Origin: Mesostigma viride
Lineage: Eukaryota > Streptophyta > Mesostigmatophyceae > Mesostigmatales > Mesostigmataceae
Length of the DNA: 50,966 nt
Assembly: GCA_009746045.1 (NCBI GenBank)
Contig: RPFO01001826.1
Span: 1 to 50,966 of the forward strand
Direction of reading: 5' to 3'
Below are positions 49,294-50,966 of the stretch, one piece after another. The notes under the pieces were generated by a model that worked only from the letters and a program-made list of their open reading frames with translations, did not search any database and was not told the DNA's origin. Made by a program: the position numbers and the translations under genes. Numbering within the stretch: position 1 is the stretch's first letter; each line of letters opens with the position of its first letter.

Positions 49294-49343
49294 TATCACA
49301 CGGTCCAGGAAGAGTGACGTTGGCAGAATTATGGTGTTTGTAA

Positions 49344-49415
49344 AAGGGGGGGGGGTAAGAGGGAGAGGGAGAGAGAGGGAGAGAGAGAGGGAGGGAGAGA
49401 GAGAGAGAGAGGGGA

Positions 49416-49512
<97 letters not shown>

Positions 49513-50404
49513 GGAGGGAGGAGGAGAGGGAGGGAGGGAGGAGGGAGGGAGGGGGGAGGAGGGAGGGAGGGAGGGAGAGGGAGAGGAGAGGGAGAGGGAG
49601 GGAGAGGAGAGGGAGAGGGAGGGAGAGGGAGAGGGAGGGAGAGGAGAGGGAGAGGGAGAGGGAGAGGGAGAGGGAGAGGGAGAGGAGGGAGAGGGAGAGG
49701 GAGAGGAGAGGAGAGGAGGAGGGAGAGGGAGAGGGAGAGGGAGAGGAGAGGGAGAGGGAGAGGGAGAGGGAGGGAGAGGGAGAGGGAGAGGGAGAGGGAG
49801 AGGGAGAGAGAGGGAGAGGGAGAGGGAGAGGAGAGGAGAGGAGAGGGAGAGGAGAGGGAGAGGGAGAGGGAAGGAGAGAGAGGGAGGAGAGGGAGAGGGA
49901 GAGGAGAGGGAGAGGGAGAGGGAGAGGAGAGGGAGAGGGAGAGGGAGAGGGAGAGGGAGAGGGAGAGGGGAGGAGAGGAGAGGAGAGGGAGAGGAGAGGG
50001 AGAGGAGAGGGAGAGGGAGAGGAGAGGGAGAGGGAGAGGGAGAGGGAGAGAGGGAGAGGGAGAGGGAGAGGAGAGAGGAGAGGAGAGGGAGAGGGAGAGG
50101 GAGAGGGAGAGGGAGAGGGAGAGGGAGAGGGAGAGGGAGAGGAGAGGGAGAGGGAGAGGAGAGGGAGAGGAGAGGAGAGGGAGAGGGAGAGGGAGAGGAG
50201 AGGGAGAGGGAGAGGGAAGGAGGAGAGGGAGAGGAGAGGGAGAGGAGAGGGGAGAGGGAGGAGAGGGAGGGGAGGGAGAGGGAGGAGAGGGAGGGAGGGG
50301 GAGGGAGGGAGGAGGAGGGAGAGGGAGGGGAGGGAGAGGGGAGGGAGAGGGAGAGGGAGGAGAGGAGAGGGAGAGGGAGAGGGAGAGGGAGAGGGAGAGG
50401 GAGG
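49344..50404. repeat. GA/GGGA purine repeat, about 1.06 kb
   Basis: Almost uninterrupted purines: (GA)n at first, then GGGAGA and GGGAGG units. The long Gly/Glu/Arg and Ser/Pro/Leu ORFs are repeat translations. Confidence 0.96.
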
Positions 50405-50966
50405 AAGCGAAGGAAGGGAGCGAAGCGTAAGCGAGCGTAAGCGTAAGCGTAAGGTAAGCGTAAAAGCTAAGCGTAAGCGTAGCGTAAGCGTAAGCGTAAG
50501 CGTAAGCGTAAGCGTAAGCAGCGTAAGCGTAAGCGTAAGCGTAAGCGCAAGCGTAAGCGTAAGCGTAAGCGTAAGCAAGCGTAAGCGTAAGCGTAAGCGT
50601 AGCGTAAGCGTAAGCGCAAGCGTAAGCGTAAGCGTAAGCGCAAGCGTAAGCGTAAGCGTAAGCGTAAGCGTAAGCGTAAGCGTAAGCGCAAGCGTAAGCG
50701 TAAGCGTAAGCGTAAGCGTAAGCGTAAGCGTAAGCGTAAGCGTAAGCGTAAGCGTAAGCGTAAGCGTAAGCTTAAGCGTAAGCGTAGCGTAAGCGTAAGC
50801 GTAAGCGTAAGCAGCGTAAGCGTAAGCGTAAGCGTAAGCGTAAGCGTAAGCCGTAAGCGTAAGCGTAAGCGTAAGCGTAAGCGTAAGCGTAAGCGTAAGT
50901 AACGTAAGCGTAAGCGTAAGCGTAAGCGTAAGCGCTAGCGTAAGCGTAAGCGTAAGCGTAAGCGTA
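50405..50966. repeat. (GCGTAA)n hexamer satellite
   Basis: GCGTAA repeated about 90 times with scattered 5-bp (GCGTA) and variant units (GCGCAA), reaching the window's end. It is not a known telomere repeat, and its full length is unknown. Confidence 0.96.

Noticed and set aside
49250-50578. 442-codon Ser/Pro/Leu-rich ORF
   Set aside because: It is a translation of the purine repeat and the hexamer satellite.
50405-50966. Telomere
   Set aside because: GCGTAA is not a known telomere unit and the array shows irregular 5-bp and variant units like a satellite.

Overview
The window looks like nuclear DNA from a repeat-rich eukaryote, probably of the green lineage (a charophyte-like alga is my best guess, by inference). 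The evidence is spliceosomal introns with GT...AG ends, duplicated CACGTG G-boxes, a plant-type L1 LINE, a GT29 (sialyltransferase-like) gene, a LIN37-like gene, and very long microsatellites. No operon, ribosome-binding-site or CRISPR logic applies.

Layout. 1-1130: poly-C, CT, CCCCA and CCCCG microsatellites. 1140-5930: no convincing protein gene, but a promoter-like block at 3924-4177 (a 151-bp tandem duplication carrying G-boxes), a TATA box, a 46-codon ORF and a strong splice donor at 4711. 5930-13050: a nest of non-LTR retrotransposon copies, several with clear target-site duplications (TSDs), plus a solo LTR-like element. The copies are 5943-6121, a twin-primed-looking copy 6353-7673, 8921-11659, a second short tail-bearing element near 11700-11930, and a restriction-like-endonuclease LINE with an inverted tail-to-tail duplication at 11946-13040. 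13060-15290: no gene seen. 15349-22124 (minus): a multi-exon gene whose central exon carries a LIN37 (MuvB/DREAM complex) motif; its first intron contains about 570 bp of GGGGA-type purine repeat and a (GAT)50 tract. 24101-26449 (minus): a decayed L1-like LINE with a 14-bp TSD.

27277-35617 (plus): a three-exon gene for a very large type II membrane protein. It has a short cytosolic tail and membrane anchor, a stem of about 1,400 residues made of Asp, Gln and Gly-Met repeats, and a C-terminal GT29 domain with recognisable but altered sialylmotifs. 37924-45145 (minus): an eight-exon gene of unknown family, about 1,814 residues, whose introns are phase 0 except the last. 45368-48779 (minus): five head-to-tail ORFs, including a MYND zinc-finger protein and two proteins sharing a C-x4-C-x10-C-x2-H motif. 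The window ends in purine repeats and a (GCGTAA)n satellite.

The most unusual signal is a 20-bp interrupted palindrome, GAAACG[C/A]CnnnnG[G/T]CG[C/T]AAC. I count about 20 copies, all in introns or gaps of the 37.9-49.3 kb minus-strand cluster and none elsewhere in the window. Stem bases co-vary in some copies and the loop changes from locus to locus. Several exons have single-base indels, mostly at G/C runs, and there is one identical 202-bp tandem duplication; these could be assembly errors or recent decay. All gene models come from reading splice signals and phase by eye, without alignment or transcripts.
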